Shown: piece after piece, positions 52,324 through 61,500 of the stretch
Layout of the letters: the number at the start of each line of letters is the position of its first letter
Position numbering within the stretch: the first letter of the stretch is position 1
Assembly (NCBI GenBank): GCA_900318145.1
Contig: ONJM01000009.1
Location: forward strand, 62,001-126,000
DNA from: an uncultured Eubacteriales bacterium
GTDB lineage: Bacteria > Bacillota > Clostridia > Christensenellales > Aristaeellaceae
DNA: 64,000 nt
Reading direction: 5' to 3'
The notes under the pieces: generated by a model
Database searches by the model: none
Told to the model about the DNA's origin: nothing
Seen by the model: only the letters and a program-made list of their open reading frames with translations
Translations under genes and position numbers: made by a program

Positions 52324-52461
52324 ATGGAAACCGGAGTAGTTGTAGCCATCGCCGTCGTTCTCTTTATTGCTGTCTTCGCGGTTCTGATCTGCGTTTTCGG
52401 CAGCGTGGCCGGAACAGTCAGTGCCATCAAGCACACCAATGATGAGGACACCCAGGCGTAA
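52324..52461 (+). CDS. 45-residue single-helix membrane peptide
   Basis: METGVVVAIAVVLFIAVFAV continues into LICVFGSVAGTVSAIKHTND and ends EDTQA. One hydrophobic helix spans about residues 5-30, with a short charged C-terminus. GAGGAGG precedes the ATG, and the gene starts 48 bases after the trimodular enzyme, before any terminator, so it is co-transcribed with it. No family is recognised. It may anchor or accompany the lipid-like product pathway, but that is speculation. Confidence 0.65.
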   Translation: METGVVVAIAVVLFIAVFAVLICVFGSVAGTVSAIKHTNDEDTQA

Positions 52462-52485
52462 ACGCGGAGCCTGAGGCGGCATCGG

Positions 52486-52532
52486 AAAAGGGCGCGGACA
52501 GATTCCTGTCAGGATCTGTCCTGCGCCCTTTT
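52486..52532. terminator. Bidirectional terminator between the oxoamine synthase unit and mnmG
   Basis: AAAAGGGCGCGGACAGAT (52486-52503) pairs with ATCTGTCC-T-GCGCCCTTTT (52514-52532), one bulged base. It has T-runs in both directions and overlaps the mnmG stop codon. Confidence 0.85.
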
Positions 52533-54377
52533 CTGCTTTTCAAGCCATACTGTCAGCACCGCCACATCCGCGGGATTCACGCCCGGGATCCGGCCGGCCG
52601 CCGCCAGCGATACCGGTTTCTGCCGGGCCAGCTTCTGCCGGGCTTCCAGCCGCAGATGCTCAATCTGTTCGTAGGGAATATCCTCCGGCAGCCGGGTTTC
52701 CTCCATGCGGCGCGCCTGTTCGATCATATGCTTCTGCTTCTCAAGATAACCGGCGTATTTTACGGCAATTTCCGCCTGTTCCGCGGCGGCGGGCGAAACC
52801 GCCTGCCATTCCGGTTTCATTTCCCGCAGGTCCGTAAGGGAGATTTCCGGCCGGCGCAGCAGCTCTTCCGCGTTCAGGGATCCCGCTGTCTCCGGCTGGC
52901 CCCTGCCCCGCAGGAAAGCGTTCAGCGCTTCATTCGGCGCGAATCGCGTCGTGCGAAGCTCCCGCAGCAGTTTGTCCGTTTCTTCCCGTTTCCGCCTGGT
53001 CCTTTCCAGCCTTTCCTCTGACGCCAGTCCCGCCCGGAAACCGATTTCCGTCAGCCGCAGGTCCGCGTTGTCCTGCCGCAGGTACAGCCGGTGCTCCGCG
53101 CGGGAGGTCATCATCCGGTAGGGTTCGTCGGTTCCCTTGGTGGTCAGGTCGTCCGTCAGCACACCGATATACGCCATATCCCGGGTCAGGATCACCTGTT
53201 CCTTTCCCTGGATCCGCAGCGCGGCGTTCATGCCGGCCAGCAGTCCCTGACAGGCCGCTTCCTCGTATCCGCTGGTGCCGTTGATCTGCCCCGCGAAATA
53301 CAGCCCGCCGATCCGCAGGCTTTCCAGCGTCGGCCGCAGCTCCAGGCTGTCGATACAGTCGTATTCGATCGCGTATCCCAGCCGGGTGAACTCACATCTC
53401 CGCAGGCCCGGGATCGTCCGGTACATGGCCCACTGCACATCCTCCGGCATGGAAGTGGACATGCCCTGCACATACCACTCCCGGCTTTCCTTCCCTTCCG
53501 GCTCCAGGAAAATCTGGTGCCGGTCCTTATCCGCGAAGCGAACCACCTTATCCTCAATGCTCGGGCAGTATCTCGGCCCGATCCCGTGGATTTTCCCGCT
53601 GTACAGCGGCGCCCGGTCCAGGTTGTCAAGGATAATCCGGTGCGTCTCCGGCGTTGTCCATGTCAGGTAGCAGCTGTAGGTGTTTTCCAGTTTCCTGTCC
53701 GTCAGGAAGGAAAACGGAACAACGGGCTCGTCGCCTTTCTGCTCCTGCATCTCGTCAAAATCCACCGACCGTACGTCGACCCGCGCCGGCGTCCCGGTCT
53801 TGAACCTGCGCAGCGTAAATCCGAGCTCCGCCAGGCTGCCGGAAAGCAGGGACGCGTTCATAAGTCCCTGGGGCCCGCCGTCATGCCGGTGTTCTCCGAT
53901 GATGATGCTGCCCTGCAGGTATACGCCGGTGGCCGCCACCACGGCGCGGCAGGGAATCCGCGCGCCCGTGGAGGTAGTCACAGCGGTCACTCTGTTGTTT
54001 TCTGTCTCAATGGAAGCCGCCTCACCCTGCCGTACCGTCAGGTGTCCGCAGGTCATCAGCGCCTTCCGCATCCGGTTCTGGTATGCCTGCTTGTCCGCCT
54101 GCGCCCGCAGGGAATGGACCGCGGGCCCCTTTCCCATATTCAGCATCCGGCTCTGCAGGAACGTATCGTCAATCGCGAGGCCCATCTCGCCGCCCAGCGC
54201 GTCCAGTTCCCGTACCAGGTGGCCTTTGGCGGAACCTCCGATTACCGGATTGCAGGCCATCAGCGCTATGCCGTCCATGTTCAGCGTCAGCAGCAGTGTA
54301 TCGATGCCCATCCGGGCGGCGGCCAGGGCCGCTTCACATCCCGCGTGCCCTGCGCCGATAATAATCAGGTCAGCCAT
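52509..54377 (-). CDS. mnmG: tRNA uridine-5-carboxymethylaminomethyl modification enzyme MnmG (GidA)
   Basis: A 622-residue FAD-dependent tRNA modification enzyme that works with MnmE on the wobble uridine. The FAD motif is IIGAGHAGCEAALAAARMG; other landmarks are MACNPVIGGSAKGHLVRELDALGG, GTPARVDVRSVDF, INGTSGYEEAACQGLLAGMNAA and TSRAEHRLYLRQDNADLRLT. The C-terminal helical region ends in a usual MnmE-contact segment with IPGVNPADVAVL. The start is two bases from the stop of the BIG_2 gene upstream, an odd operon partner; mnmE and rsmG, its frequent neighbours, are not here. Confidence 0.97.
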   Translation of the reverse strand: MADLIIIGAGHAGCEAALAAARMGIDTLLLTLNMDGIALMACNPVIGGSAKGHLVRELDALGGEMGLAIDDTFLQSRMLNMGKGPAVHSLRAQADKQAYQNRMRKALMTCGHLTVRQGEAASIETENNRVTAVTTSTGARIPCRAVVAATGVYLQGSIIIGEHRHDGGPQGLMNASLLSGSLAELGFTLRRFKTGTPARVDVRSVDFDEMQEQKGDEPVVPFSFLTDRKLENTYSCYLTWTTPETHRIILDNLDRAPLYSGKIHGIGPRYCPSIEDKVVRFADKDRHQIFLEPEGKESREWYVQGMSTSMPEDVQWAMYRTIPGLRRCEFTRLGYAIEYDCIDSLELRPTLESLRIGGLYFAGQINGTSGYEEAACQGLLAGMNAALRIQGKEQVILTRDMAYIGVLTDDLTTKGTDEPYRMMTSRAEHRLYLRQDNADLRLTEIGFRAGLASEERLERTRRKREETDKLLRELRTTRFAPNEALNAFLRGRGQPETAGSLNAEELLRRPEISLTDLREMKPEWQAVSPAAAEQAEIAVKYAGYLEKQKHMIEQARRMEETRLPEDIPYEQIEHLRLEARQKLARQKPVSLAAAGRIPGVNPADVAVLTVWLEKQKRAQDRS

Positions 54378-54378
54378 T

Positions 54379-56535
54379 TTATTCCTCTGTTACAATGGGC
54401 GGAGCCAGAGTCGGTTCCCACATGTGCGACGACACTCTGGACTGGCAGCTGAGTTCCTTCTGGACATTTTCCGGAACGCTCCAGCGCTGCCCGTTCTCCA
54501 GATCGTATCCTGTCACGGTGATGACCGCGTAACCCAGCATACCGTTCTCTTTATAGTTGATAAACCGGAACTGTCCGTGCTCGGACCGGCCGCCGGCATA
54601 TATGGTCTGCGAATAGCTCGCGTCTAAGGAGGTGCTCACGCCGTCCGTATTGCAGATCATCGGATGCGCCCAGGTATCGTAGCATTCCACGCGCATATTG
54701 ACCCGGGTTACGTTAAATTCCTGGCTCATGTTCACAATGGTCATCCGGATCTTATTGTTTTCATCGATATACGCGCTCTGGCAGAAAACCATTCCGTCGA
54801 AATCGTCCACCTGCACATTTGTGGAAGTGGAGAATCCGCCATCCTCAGTGGTGGCTGTGATGGTCACCCAGCCGCGCCGCCGTCCGTAAACCTGGCCGTA
54901 GCTTGTTCCGACGCTCTTGATGGTGGCGACGGACGTATCGCTGCTGCTCCAGAGAATCCGCTGGTTGTTCGCGTTGCTGGGGTATACGGTGGCCTTGAGG
55001 TTGTAGCCCCTGTAAAGCGGCGCGTAATACATCGATCCCATGGGATTGATGCCTTCCACCGGCTGGATAACGCTGACCCTGTAGGAACGGCTCTTCCCGC
55101 TGCCGTCCGTCGCCTTCGCGACGATGTCCGCCTGGCCTCTGCTGATGCCCGTGACGATACCGTTCGCGTCCACGACGGCAACCTTCTCGTTCTTGCTGCT
55201 GAAGGTGACGTCCTTGATGGACGCGTCGTCCGGAAGAACGGTCCAGTCCAGCTGGATGCTGTCTCCGACGTTGAACGACTGCCCCGCGGGCGTCAGGAAC
55301 CGGACCTCCGTAACCATCTGGATCACGCGCACCGGAATGCTCGCCGAAACCGACGGGTTGGACGCGCTGGTGCAGGTAACGGTACAGGTTCCCGCCTTTT
55401 TGCCGGTAATGCCGCCGTAGCCGTTGACGGTCGCGATGCTTTCATCCGAGGAGCTCCAGAGAAGCTTCTTGTTGTCCGCGTCCTTCGGCTCCACAGTCAC
55501 ATGCAGATTCGACGCGGTTCTCTTTGTCGCCACCGTGATATCCGTTTCCTTGATGGAAAGGCCTGTCACATCCTGCATGACCGTAACAAAAATCGTTGCG
55601 GTAACGTTCGTTCCGTCCGCGGATTTCGCGTCGATCGCCACCTGGCCTCTGCTGACGCCTGTCACCAGGCCGTTCTCGTCCACGGTGGCGGTCTGCGGTT
55701 TGCGGGAGCTCCAGACGATGCGTTTGTCGCTCGCCTCGGCAGGCAGGGCTTCTGCGTCGATCTGAAGCGTGCTGCCGGCAAACACAGTTCTTTCCTTGGT
55801 GTTGATCTGGATCTTTTTCACAGGCTGAACAACCAGCACGTGGAACGTCTCCGTCACCTCGGGGCTCTGGCTGCTGTGAATAATCAGCCTGCATTCCCCG
55901 GCCTTCAGGGCGGTCAGCACGCCGTTCCTGTTCGCCAGAATGCTCTCGTCGCTGATTTCAAAGGTCGCTTTCTTATGCGCGTAGGCCACGTCGCCCGGCG
56001 CGTAGGTGATCCGGGGCGTGAAGCCCTTCCCGACGGACATTTCCAGCACCCGGTCCTTCAGCCAGTTTTCACCGGTTTCCTCTCCTTCCGCGCTGCCTTC
56101 CGGTTCCTCTTCCTCCGGCAGGCGGTGAACCAGGGACAGGATTTCCGCGTCATCCGGCTCATAGACCCTGAGCCCCTTCGTGTCCAGCGTAACGCTTTCG
56201 ACCTTGCGGAACACTTTGATTACGGTCTGCGCGCGTTTGACGGTTTTTCCGTCCTTTTTCAGGTCCGCGTACAGGTACATTTCACCGGGGCCGATGCCGG
56301 TTACGGTTCCGGTCTGATCCACCGACCCGACCTTTTCCTTTCCCTTGTTCTGGGAAAAGACCAGCTCTCCTTCCGTGAACTTTCCGTCCTGCAGAAGCTC
56401 AGGCTGCACGGTTTCACCGACGAAAACATTCACCGTCTGCTCCGCGAATTTGAAAACGTCGGCAGCCAGCGCCGGCAGCGAGGCAAGCAGGCAGACGATA
56501 CCGATCAGAACCGCCGCAGCCAGTTTTTTCTTCAT
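54379..56535 (-). CDS. Exported BIG_2 (bacterial Ig-like) repeat protein
   Basis: A 718-residue secreted protein. The signal peptide MKKKLAAAVLIGIVCLLASL ends near ALAAD. At least four BIG_2 repeats follow (about residues 240-570), each with the W/FSS-x-ATV-x-GLVTG pattern, for example VWSSRKPQTATVDENGLVTG and LWSSSDESIATVNGYGGITG. One or two weaker repeats precede them, and a C-terminal domain of about 140 residues has no recognised relative. There is no sortase motif or lipobox, so attachment to the cell is unclear. Such repeats mediate adhesion or act as spacers. GGAGGG precedes the ATG at 56535. Confidence 0.87.
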   Translation of the reverse strand: MKKKLAAAVLIGIVCLLASLPALAADVFKFAEQTVNVFVGETVQPELLQDGKFTEGELVFSQNKGKEKVGSVDQTGTVTGIGPGEMYLYADLKKDGKTVKRAQTVIKVFRKVESVTLDTKGLRVYEPDDAEILSLVHRLPEEEEPEGSAEGEETGENWLKDRVLEMSVGKGFTPRITYAPGDVAYAHKKATFEISDESILANRNGVLTALKAGECRLIIHSSQSPEVTETFHVLVVQPVKKIQINTKERTVFAGSTLQIDAEALPAEASDKRIVWSSRKPQTATVDENGLVTGVSRGQVAIDAKSADGTNVTATIFVTVMQDVTGLSIKETDITVATKRTASNLHVTVEPKDADNKKLLWSSSDESIATVNGYGGITGKKAGTCTVTCTSASNPSVSASIPVRVIQMVTEVRFLTPAGQSFNVGDSIQLDWTVLPDDASIKDVTFSSKNEKVAVVDANGIVTGISRGQADIVAKATDGSGKSRSYRVSVIQPVEGINPMGSMYYAPLYRGYNLKATVYPSNANNQRILWSSSDTSVATIKSVGTSYGQVYGRRRGWVTITATTEDGGFSTSTNVQVDDFDGMVFCQSAYIDENNKIRMTIVNMSQEFNVTRVNMRVECYDTWAHPMICNTDGVSTSLDASYSQTIYAGGRSEHGQFRFINYKENGMLGYAVITVTGYDLENGQRWSVPENVQKELSCQSRVSSHMWEPTLAPPIVTEE

Positions 56536-56605
56536 GATATAAGTCCCTCCCAAATCAAACTGGATCCTTCCGCTTATTCAACGGGTTTTCCGTCCTTCTT
56601 CTTCC

Positions 56606-56639
56606 CAAAAAAACAGACGGTGCATTTTTCAGCGCCGTC
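56606..56639 (-). terminator. Terminator after ireB
   Basis: Minus strand: GACGGCGC-tgaaaaat-GCACCGTC (one C-A mismatch), followed by TGTTTTTTT. It separates ireB from the BIG_2 gene. Confidence 0.75.
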
Positions 56640-56647
56640 CGCTAAAG

Positions 56648-56902
56648 TCAGTGTGTCTCCAGGTAGGATCGGACAAGCTCCTCCAGCAGGGTATCCCGGT
56701 CCACTCTGCCGATCAGGCTTCGGGCGGAATTGTAGCTGGTGATGTATGTTGGATCGCCCGTAATGATGTAACCGACAATCTGATCCACCGGGTCGTACCC
56801 TTTCACCTGCAGGGCCTGATAGACGAACATCAGGATATCCCGCGCGTCGTTCCCTGTTCCGACAATCGGATTATGCTTCATGGTGTTGAACTGATCTTCC
56901 AC
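56648..56902 (-). CDS. ireB: IreB family regulatory phosphoprotein (UPF0297)
   Basis: An 84-residue protein with the family sequence [40 protein letters not shown] and [20 protein letters not shown]. In Enterococcus IreB is phosphorylated by the PASTA kinase IreK and affects cephalosporin tolerance. In most Firmicutes it is followed by ruvX and a DUF1292 gene and preceded by alaS; here it stands alone with its own promoter and terminator. The phosphorylatable threonines near the N-terminus of IreB are partly replaced ([11 protein letters not shown] keeps one threonine). Confidence 0.93.
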   Translation of the reverse strand: MEDQFNTMKHNPIVGTGNDARDILMFVYQALQVKGYDPVDQIVGYIITGDPTYITSYNSARSLIGRVDRDTLLEELVRSYLETH

Positions 56903-56940
56903 ACCAATCCCCCCTGTCTGTTTGTTCTCTGATTTAATAT

Positions 56941-56970
56941 ATTATACTCCATCCGGCATTGTCATGACAA
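56941..56970 (-). promoter_or_regulatory. Promoter of ireB with a 12-base palindrome at -35
   Basis: Minus strand: -35 TTGTCA (56965-56970), 18-base spacer, -10 TATAAT (56941-56946). The -35 lies in the perfect palindrome TTGTCATGACAA (56959-56970), which could be an operator or chance. Confidence 0.7.
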
Positions 56971-57036
56971 GCGTTTCATTGACTGTTTTGCGCTGTTTTT
57001 GCGCTTTTTCCTCCCTTTTTAGCACACAAAAAAAAC

Positions 57037-57065
57037 TTGTGCGTGCTTTGGCCGCGGTACATAAT
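57037..57065 (+). promoter_or_regulatory. Promoter of ald
   Basis: Plus strand: TTGTGC (57037-57042), 17-base spacer, CATAAT (57060-57065), about 50 bases before the ald GTG start. Confidence 0.55.
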
Positions 57066-57121
57066 AAAACCGGATCCCGGGAAGCCTTCCGCGGTTTCCC
57101 GCACAGAAAGGATGGGTTTTC

Positions 57122-58237
57122 GTGAAAATCGGCTGCGTCAGAGAAATCAAGAACAATGAATTCCGTGTCGGGTTGACTCCGGACAACGTCCGTGCCTATA
57201 TTGCGGCCGGGCATCATGTCTATATCGAAAAAAGCGCCGGCGTCGGCTCCGGCTTTTCGGACAACGAATATGTGGACGCGGGAGCGTCCCTCATCGACAA
57301 CGCCGCAGATGTCTGGCACCTGGCGGATATGATGGTCAAGGTCAAGGAGCCGCTGGAAAGCGAGTATCCGCTCTTCCGGAGGGGTCTGATCCTGTATACC
57401 TATCTCCACCTTGCGGCGGACAAGCAGCAGATGGACGCCCTGCTGGCGGGCGGGGTCAATGCCGTGGCGTATGAAACCCTGCAGGAGAAGGATCGCTCCC
57501 TGCCCCTTCTCTCCCCCATGAGCCAGATCGCGGGCCGCCTCTCCATTCAGGAAGGCGCCAAGTACCTGGAAAAGAAATTCGGCGGCGAGGGCATTCTGCT
57601 GGCCGGTGTTCCCGGCACCCCGAAAGCCAACGTGGTCATCCTGGGCGGCGGCACCGTGGGCATGAACGCCTGCAAGATCGCCGTAGGCATGGGCGCCAAC
57701 GTCACGATCCTGGATATCAGCCTGAAGCGGCTGGAAGAGCTGGACAACATGTTCGGCGCCCATATCCAGACGCTGGTTTCCAACGACAGCAATGTGGAGC
57801 GCGTTCTGAAGGACGCGGACCTGGTGATCGGTTCCGTGCTGATCCCCGGCGGCTCCACGCCCAAGCTTTTCAAGAAAAAGTACCTGCCTGAAATGAAAGA
57901 CGGCGCCGTCTTTGTGGACGTCGCCATCGACCAGGGCGGCTGCGGCGAGGCTTCCCACGTCACCACCCATGATGATCCGGTATATACAGTGGACGGCGTG
58001 GTACACTACTGCGTCGGCAACATGCCCGGCGCCGTTCCGCGCACAAGCACCATCGCCCTCACCAACGCCACCGTCCGCTACGGGCTCGAGATCGCGTCCG
58101 CCGGTCTGGAAGCAGCCTGCCGCGGCAGCGAAGTCATTTGCTCCGGCGTCAATACCTATCTCGGCAAACTGACCAACCGGAATGTGGCCGCCGCCCACGG
58201 ATATGAGTACTCCGACCTGCGGGAACTGATCGGCTGA
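57122..58237 (+). CDS. ald: Alanine dehydrogenase
   Basis: A 371-residue NAD-dependent enzyme interconverting L-alanine and pyruvate plus ammonia. It begins MKIGCVREIKNNEFRVGLTP, the family N-terminus. It has the substrate lysine region MMVKVKEPLESEY, catalytic histidine in LYTYLHLAAD, the nucleotide motif VILGGGTVGMNACKIAVGMG and VFVDVAIDQGGCGEAS. The start is GTG at 57122 with AAAGGA ten bases upstream; a nearby ATG is out of frame. Its stop directly abuts the stop of the convergent hflX with no terminator between them. Confidence 0.96.
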   Translation: MKIGCVREIKNNEFRVGLTPDNVRAYIAAGHHVYIEKSAGVGSGFSDNEYVDAGASLIDNAADVWHLADMMVKVKEPLESEYPLFRRGLILYTYLHLAADKQQMDALLAGGVNAVAYETLQEKDRSLPLLSPMSQIAGRLSIQEGAKYLEKKFGGEGILLAGVPGTPKANVVILGGGTVGMNACKIAVGMGANVTILDISLKRLEELDNMFGAHIQTLVSNDSNVERVLKDADLVIGSVLIPGGSTPKLFKKKYLPEMKDGAVFVDVAIDQGGCGEASHVTTHDDPVYTVDGVVHYCVGNMPGAVPRTSTIALTNATVRYGLEIASAGLEAACRGSEVICSGVNTYLGKLTNRNVAAAHGYEYSDLRELIG

Positions 58238-60016
58238 TCACGCCTGACCGGGCCGGAAATCCTTCAGGATTTCCCCGCCGTGCTTCCGGATCATCCGGTC
58301 CACGTCCTCCCGCGCCACCATTGCGGTGATTTCCGTGCCGTTCTCCGTATGCTCCTCCGTGATTACCCGCCCCAGGGCGTGAATCTCCGACAGGATGCCG
58401 TACCGGCTGAACGGCACCGAAAAGGTCACCGGCGCGTAGGTTTCCTGCAGTGCCGCCGCAATCGCCGCCTTCAGGTCTTCCAGTCCCTCGCCGGTCTTTG
58501 CGGACACCATGACCGCTCCGGGGAACGCCGGCGGCGGATCCGCGATGTCGCATTTATTGATGACTTCGATCCGTTTCTGATCCGCGGCCCCGAGTTCTTC
58601 CAGCACCTGTTCCACCGTGTCATGCTGCGCGGCCATGTCCGGACTTGCCCCGTCGGAGACAATCACCAGCACGTCCGCCAGCGCCGCTTCCTCCAGCGTG
58701 GACCGGAAGGCGTCGACCAGCGTATGCGGCAGTTTCCGGATAAATCCCACCGTATCTGTCAGCAGGTACGGTGTTTTTTCTGCTGTTTCCATGCGCCTGG
58801 AAACTGCGTCCAGCGTGGCAAACAGCTGATCCTGCACATAGACGTCCGCTCCGGTCAGCGCGTTGAGCAATGTGGATTTTCCCGCGTTCGTATATCCCAC
58901 CAGCGCCACGACGGGCACTTCGTTCCGCTCCCGGTTTTTGCGCCGGACGGAGCGCTGCTTTTCAAGTTCGTCCAGGCGCCGGCGCAGCTCCGTCATCCGC
59001 TCCCGGATCCGGCGGCGGCTCATTTCCAGCTTGCTTTCGCCGGGGCCCCGGGTACCGATACCGCCGGCCAGCCGGCTCAGCACCGTCCCCATGCCGATCA
59101 GCCTTGCGGACCGGTACTGCAGCTGGGCCAGTTCCACCTGCAGCTTGCCCTCCGCGCTGGCAGCCCGCTGGGCAAAGATATCAAGAATCAGCGTGGTCCG
59201 GTCGATTACCTTGACCCGCAGAATCTCCTCCAGGTTCCGGACCTGCATTCCCGTCAGTTCCTCGTCAAAAATGCATACGTCGGCTTCCAGCGCCTGGCAG
59301 TCCCTTGCCAGTTCCTCCGCCCGGCCCTTTCCGATGTACAGTGCGCCGTCCGGTTTGTCCCGCTTCTGGAGGAAAATGCCGGCCACCTCCGCTCCCGCGG
59401 TTTCGGCGAGCCGTTTCAGTTCCTCCAGGGATTCGCGGCTTTCAATGCCCATCAGCACCGCCTTTTCACGTTCCGCGGAAAGCGTCTTCGCCTCCTCCCG
59501 GCCCACCAGGGAATCGCTGATCTCAATCTGGCTTATCCATTCCGTGTCCGGAACTTTATACCAGCGAACCGGTTCATCCATAATCAGGCTTTCCTTTTCT
59601 CCCAGAAAAGCGGTCTGAACAAAGGTCGGCTCACCGTCCCGGACTCCGACGGCAGTCATGGCGTCATACCGGAAGATTTTCAGCGCGCTCAGATCCACGT
59701 CGCTCAGCCGGCCGTCGCCGTCCGGATGCGTATGCACGCAGCGCACGCGGCTCAGCCGGTTCGCGTTGCGCCGCAGCCTGTAATCCGTCAGTTCCACGTC
59801 GCAGTCCGTGCCCACCGCAACGTTCACAATCTCGCCGTCCCGGGTAATGTACACGGCGATTTCCCGGTTCAGCGCGCACGAGCACTCCGCCAGAAGCTTC
59901 ATCAGCTCCCGCGGAAGAAAGGCGTCCTCCTCCGTCTCAAAGCTGTACAGGCTGTCCAGCCTGGCCAGCATGGCGTCCCGGATGCCTTCGGTGTTTCCGT
60001 TAACCTGATATTTCAT
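58238..60016 (-). CDS. hflX: GTPase HflX with N-terminal JAMM-like extension
   Basis: A 592-residue ribosome-associated GTPase, about 170 residues longer than E. coli HflX. Residues 170-360 are the HflX N-domain ([40 protein letters not shown]). The G domain has [12 protein letters not shown] (G1), DTVGF (G3) and NKCD (G4). HflX splits ribosomes under stress. The first 150 residues contain [14 protein letters not shown] (His95, His97, Ser105, Asp108), a perfect fit to the JAMM pattern HxHx7SxxD, with Glu52 as possible upstream acid. The extension is known in clostridial HflX; whether it is catalytic is unknown. Last gene of the rsmA-dut-GNAT/ManA unit. Confidence 0.93.
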   Translation of the reverse strand: MKYQVNGNTEGIRDAMLARLDSLYSFETEEDAFLPRELMKLLAECSCALNREIAVYITRDGEIVNVAVGTDCDVELTDYRLRRNANRLSRVRCVHTHPDGDGRLSDVDLSALKIFRYDAMTAVGVRDGEPTFVQTAFLGEKESLIMDEPVRWYKVPDTEWISQIEISDSLVGREEAKTLSAEREKAVLMGIESRESLEELKRLAETAGAEVAGIFLQKRDKPDGALYIGKGRAEELARDCQALEADVCIFDEELTGMQVRNLEEILRVKVIDRTTLILDIFAQRAASAEGKLQVELAQLQYRSARLIGMGTVLSRLAGGIGTRGPGESKLEMSRRRIRERMTELRRRLDELEKQRSVRRKNRERNEVPVVALVGYTNAGKSTLLNALTGADVYVQDQLFATLDAVSRRMETAEKTPYLLTDTVGFIRKLPHTLVDAFRSTLEEAALADVLVIVSDGASPDMAAQHDTVEQVLEELGAADQKRIEVINKCDIADPPPAFPGAVMVSAKTGEGLEDLKAAIAAALQETYAPVTFSVPFSRYGILSEIHALGRVITEEHTENGTEITAMVAREDVDRMIRKHGGEILKDFRPGQA

Positions 60017-60029
60017 GCGATTCCTTTCC

Positions 60030-61487
60030 TTATCCGTTCGGCATCGCCAGCGCGGCGGATCCGCCGCCCTGCAGATGCATGGCCGGCGCGCTCTTCGGCA
60101 GCAGGAAGGTCTCGCCTTCCCGCAGCGCCATCCGGCCGTTTTCCCACTCCAGCGTCAGTTTTCCCTGCAGCGCGGTCAGCAGGCCGAATTCCCTGACCTC
60201 CGGCAGGCGCTCCGCCCCGCCGCACCGGATCACGTCCAGCGTAAATCTTTCTTCGTTCACAACCCGGTGAATACCGCAGGTCTCCGGCACCCGCACCGGC
60301 AGTGGAGCAAAGTTCAGGTCCGCTACGTCCAGCGCTTTGTCCAGATGCAGCTCCCGCCCTCTTCCGGCCGCATCCTTCCGGTCCCAGTCATAGAACCGGT
60401 ATGTAAGGTCGGAGGATTCCTGTATCTCGTACAGCAGGATTCCCGCGCCGATTGCATGGATGCATCCCGCCGGAATGTCGCATACGTCTCCCGGCCTGAC
60501 ACGGACCCTGCGCAGCAGGGGTTCGACTTCCTTTCCCTTCTCGCAGGCTTCCCGCAGCTCCCGCAGTCCGGTTCCCGGCTTCAGCCCGTATACAAGCTCG
60601 CTGCCTTCCGGTGCTTCCAGCACCAGCCATGCCTCGCTCTTTCCCAGCTTGCCGTGCTCATTGGCAGCCGCGTATGCGTCTCCGGGGTGTACCTGTACGC
60701 TCAGCTGTTCCCGGGCGTCAATCAGCTTCAGCAGCAGCGGAAACTGCCTGTCCGCGTATTTTCCGGCCAGCTTTTCCCCGAATTCGCGGACCAGGTCCGG
60801 CAGCTTCCGGCCCATCGGGTCCGTGCTTTCCTTTCCTGGAATGCAGCTGGCCTCCATGCTTTCTCCGGTGCGCGGATCCGCGCAGTTCTTGCCGTAACGT
60901 TCCCGCAGCTTTTCCCCGCCCCAGGGCGTTTCCGCGCCGCAGCGGAATGCGGGAATCATCCGGACAGGCCACAGCGGCGCTTCCGGAGTCAGCGCTTTGT
61001 CAAAGGCGATATTGTCCCCGGGAACCTCTGCCCAGTGCAGCCGGCCGCAGCGCCGGAAACCCTGCTTTTCATAGAAGCGGATCGCCGGCAGATTTCCTTC
61101 CGCTGTGTCGCAGCGGATACAGTCGCACCCGCCGTCCCGCAGCAGCCGCTGTATTTCCTCCAGCATAAGCCTGCCCAGTCCCGTACGCTGCGCGGAAGGA
61201 TCCACCGCCAGCCGGTGAAAGCTTCCGGGATGTACGCCGCAGGTCCAGGAAAGCGCGTCATACGCTTCTTCCTGCCCGAAGGTGATCCCTGCCGCCGCCG
61301 CTATGGCGCCGCCGCTGCGCAGACAATACTGGTTTCCGTTTTCCACGTCCCTGCGGATCATTTCCGCGGTGGGGTACAATCCCCAGTGCCAGTGGCGGAT
61401 CCCGTCCTTTTCCATCCTTTCCGCGGTACGCTGATAAAACAGAAGCAGCTCCTCCAGGTCCTTCCCGGTCGCGCGGATAATCTCCAT
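60030..61487 (-). CDS. GNAT acetyltransferase fused to class I mannose-6-phosphate isomerase
   Basis: A 485-residue two-domain protein. Residues 1-165 are a GNAT acetyltransferase with the acetyl-CoA motif [17 protein letters not shown] (93-109) and the C-terminal strand [14 protein letters not shown]. Residues 171-485 are a class I phosphomannose isomerase of the short Firmicute type: [14 protein letters not shown]-like start, metal ligands in LSVQVHPGD and KSEAWLVLE, and [14 protein letters not shown]. The ATG at 61487 with AGGAGA upstream is preferred over an extension that would run into dut. ManA interconverts mannose- and fructose-6-phosphate. The GNAT substrate is unknown; the fusion is unusual. 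Confidence 0.9.
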   Translation of the reverse strand: MEIIRATGKDLEELLLFYQRTAERMEKDGIRHWHWGLYPTAEMIRRDVENGNQYCLRSGGAIAAAAGITFGQEEAYDALSWTCGVHPGSFHRLAVDPSAQRTGLGRLMLEEIQRLLRDGGCDCIRCDTAEGNLPAIRFYEKQGFRRCGRLHWAEVPGDNIAFDKALTPEAPLWPVRMIPAFRCGAETPWGGEKLRERYGKNCADPRTGESMEASCIPGKESTDPMGRKLPDLVREFGEKLAGKYADRQFPLLLKLIDAREQLSVQVHPGDAYAAANEHGKLGKSEAWLVLEAPEGSELVYGLKPGTGLRELREACEKGKEVEPLLRRVRVRPGDVCDIPAGCIHAIGAGILLYEIQESSDLTYRFYDWDRKDAAGRGRELHLDKALDVADLNFAPLPVRVPETCGIHRVVNEERFTLDVIRCGGAERLPEVREFGLLTALQGKLTLEWENGRMALREGETFLLPKSAPAMHLQGGGSAALAMPNG

Positions 61488-61500
61488 CTCTTTCTCTCCT

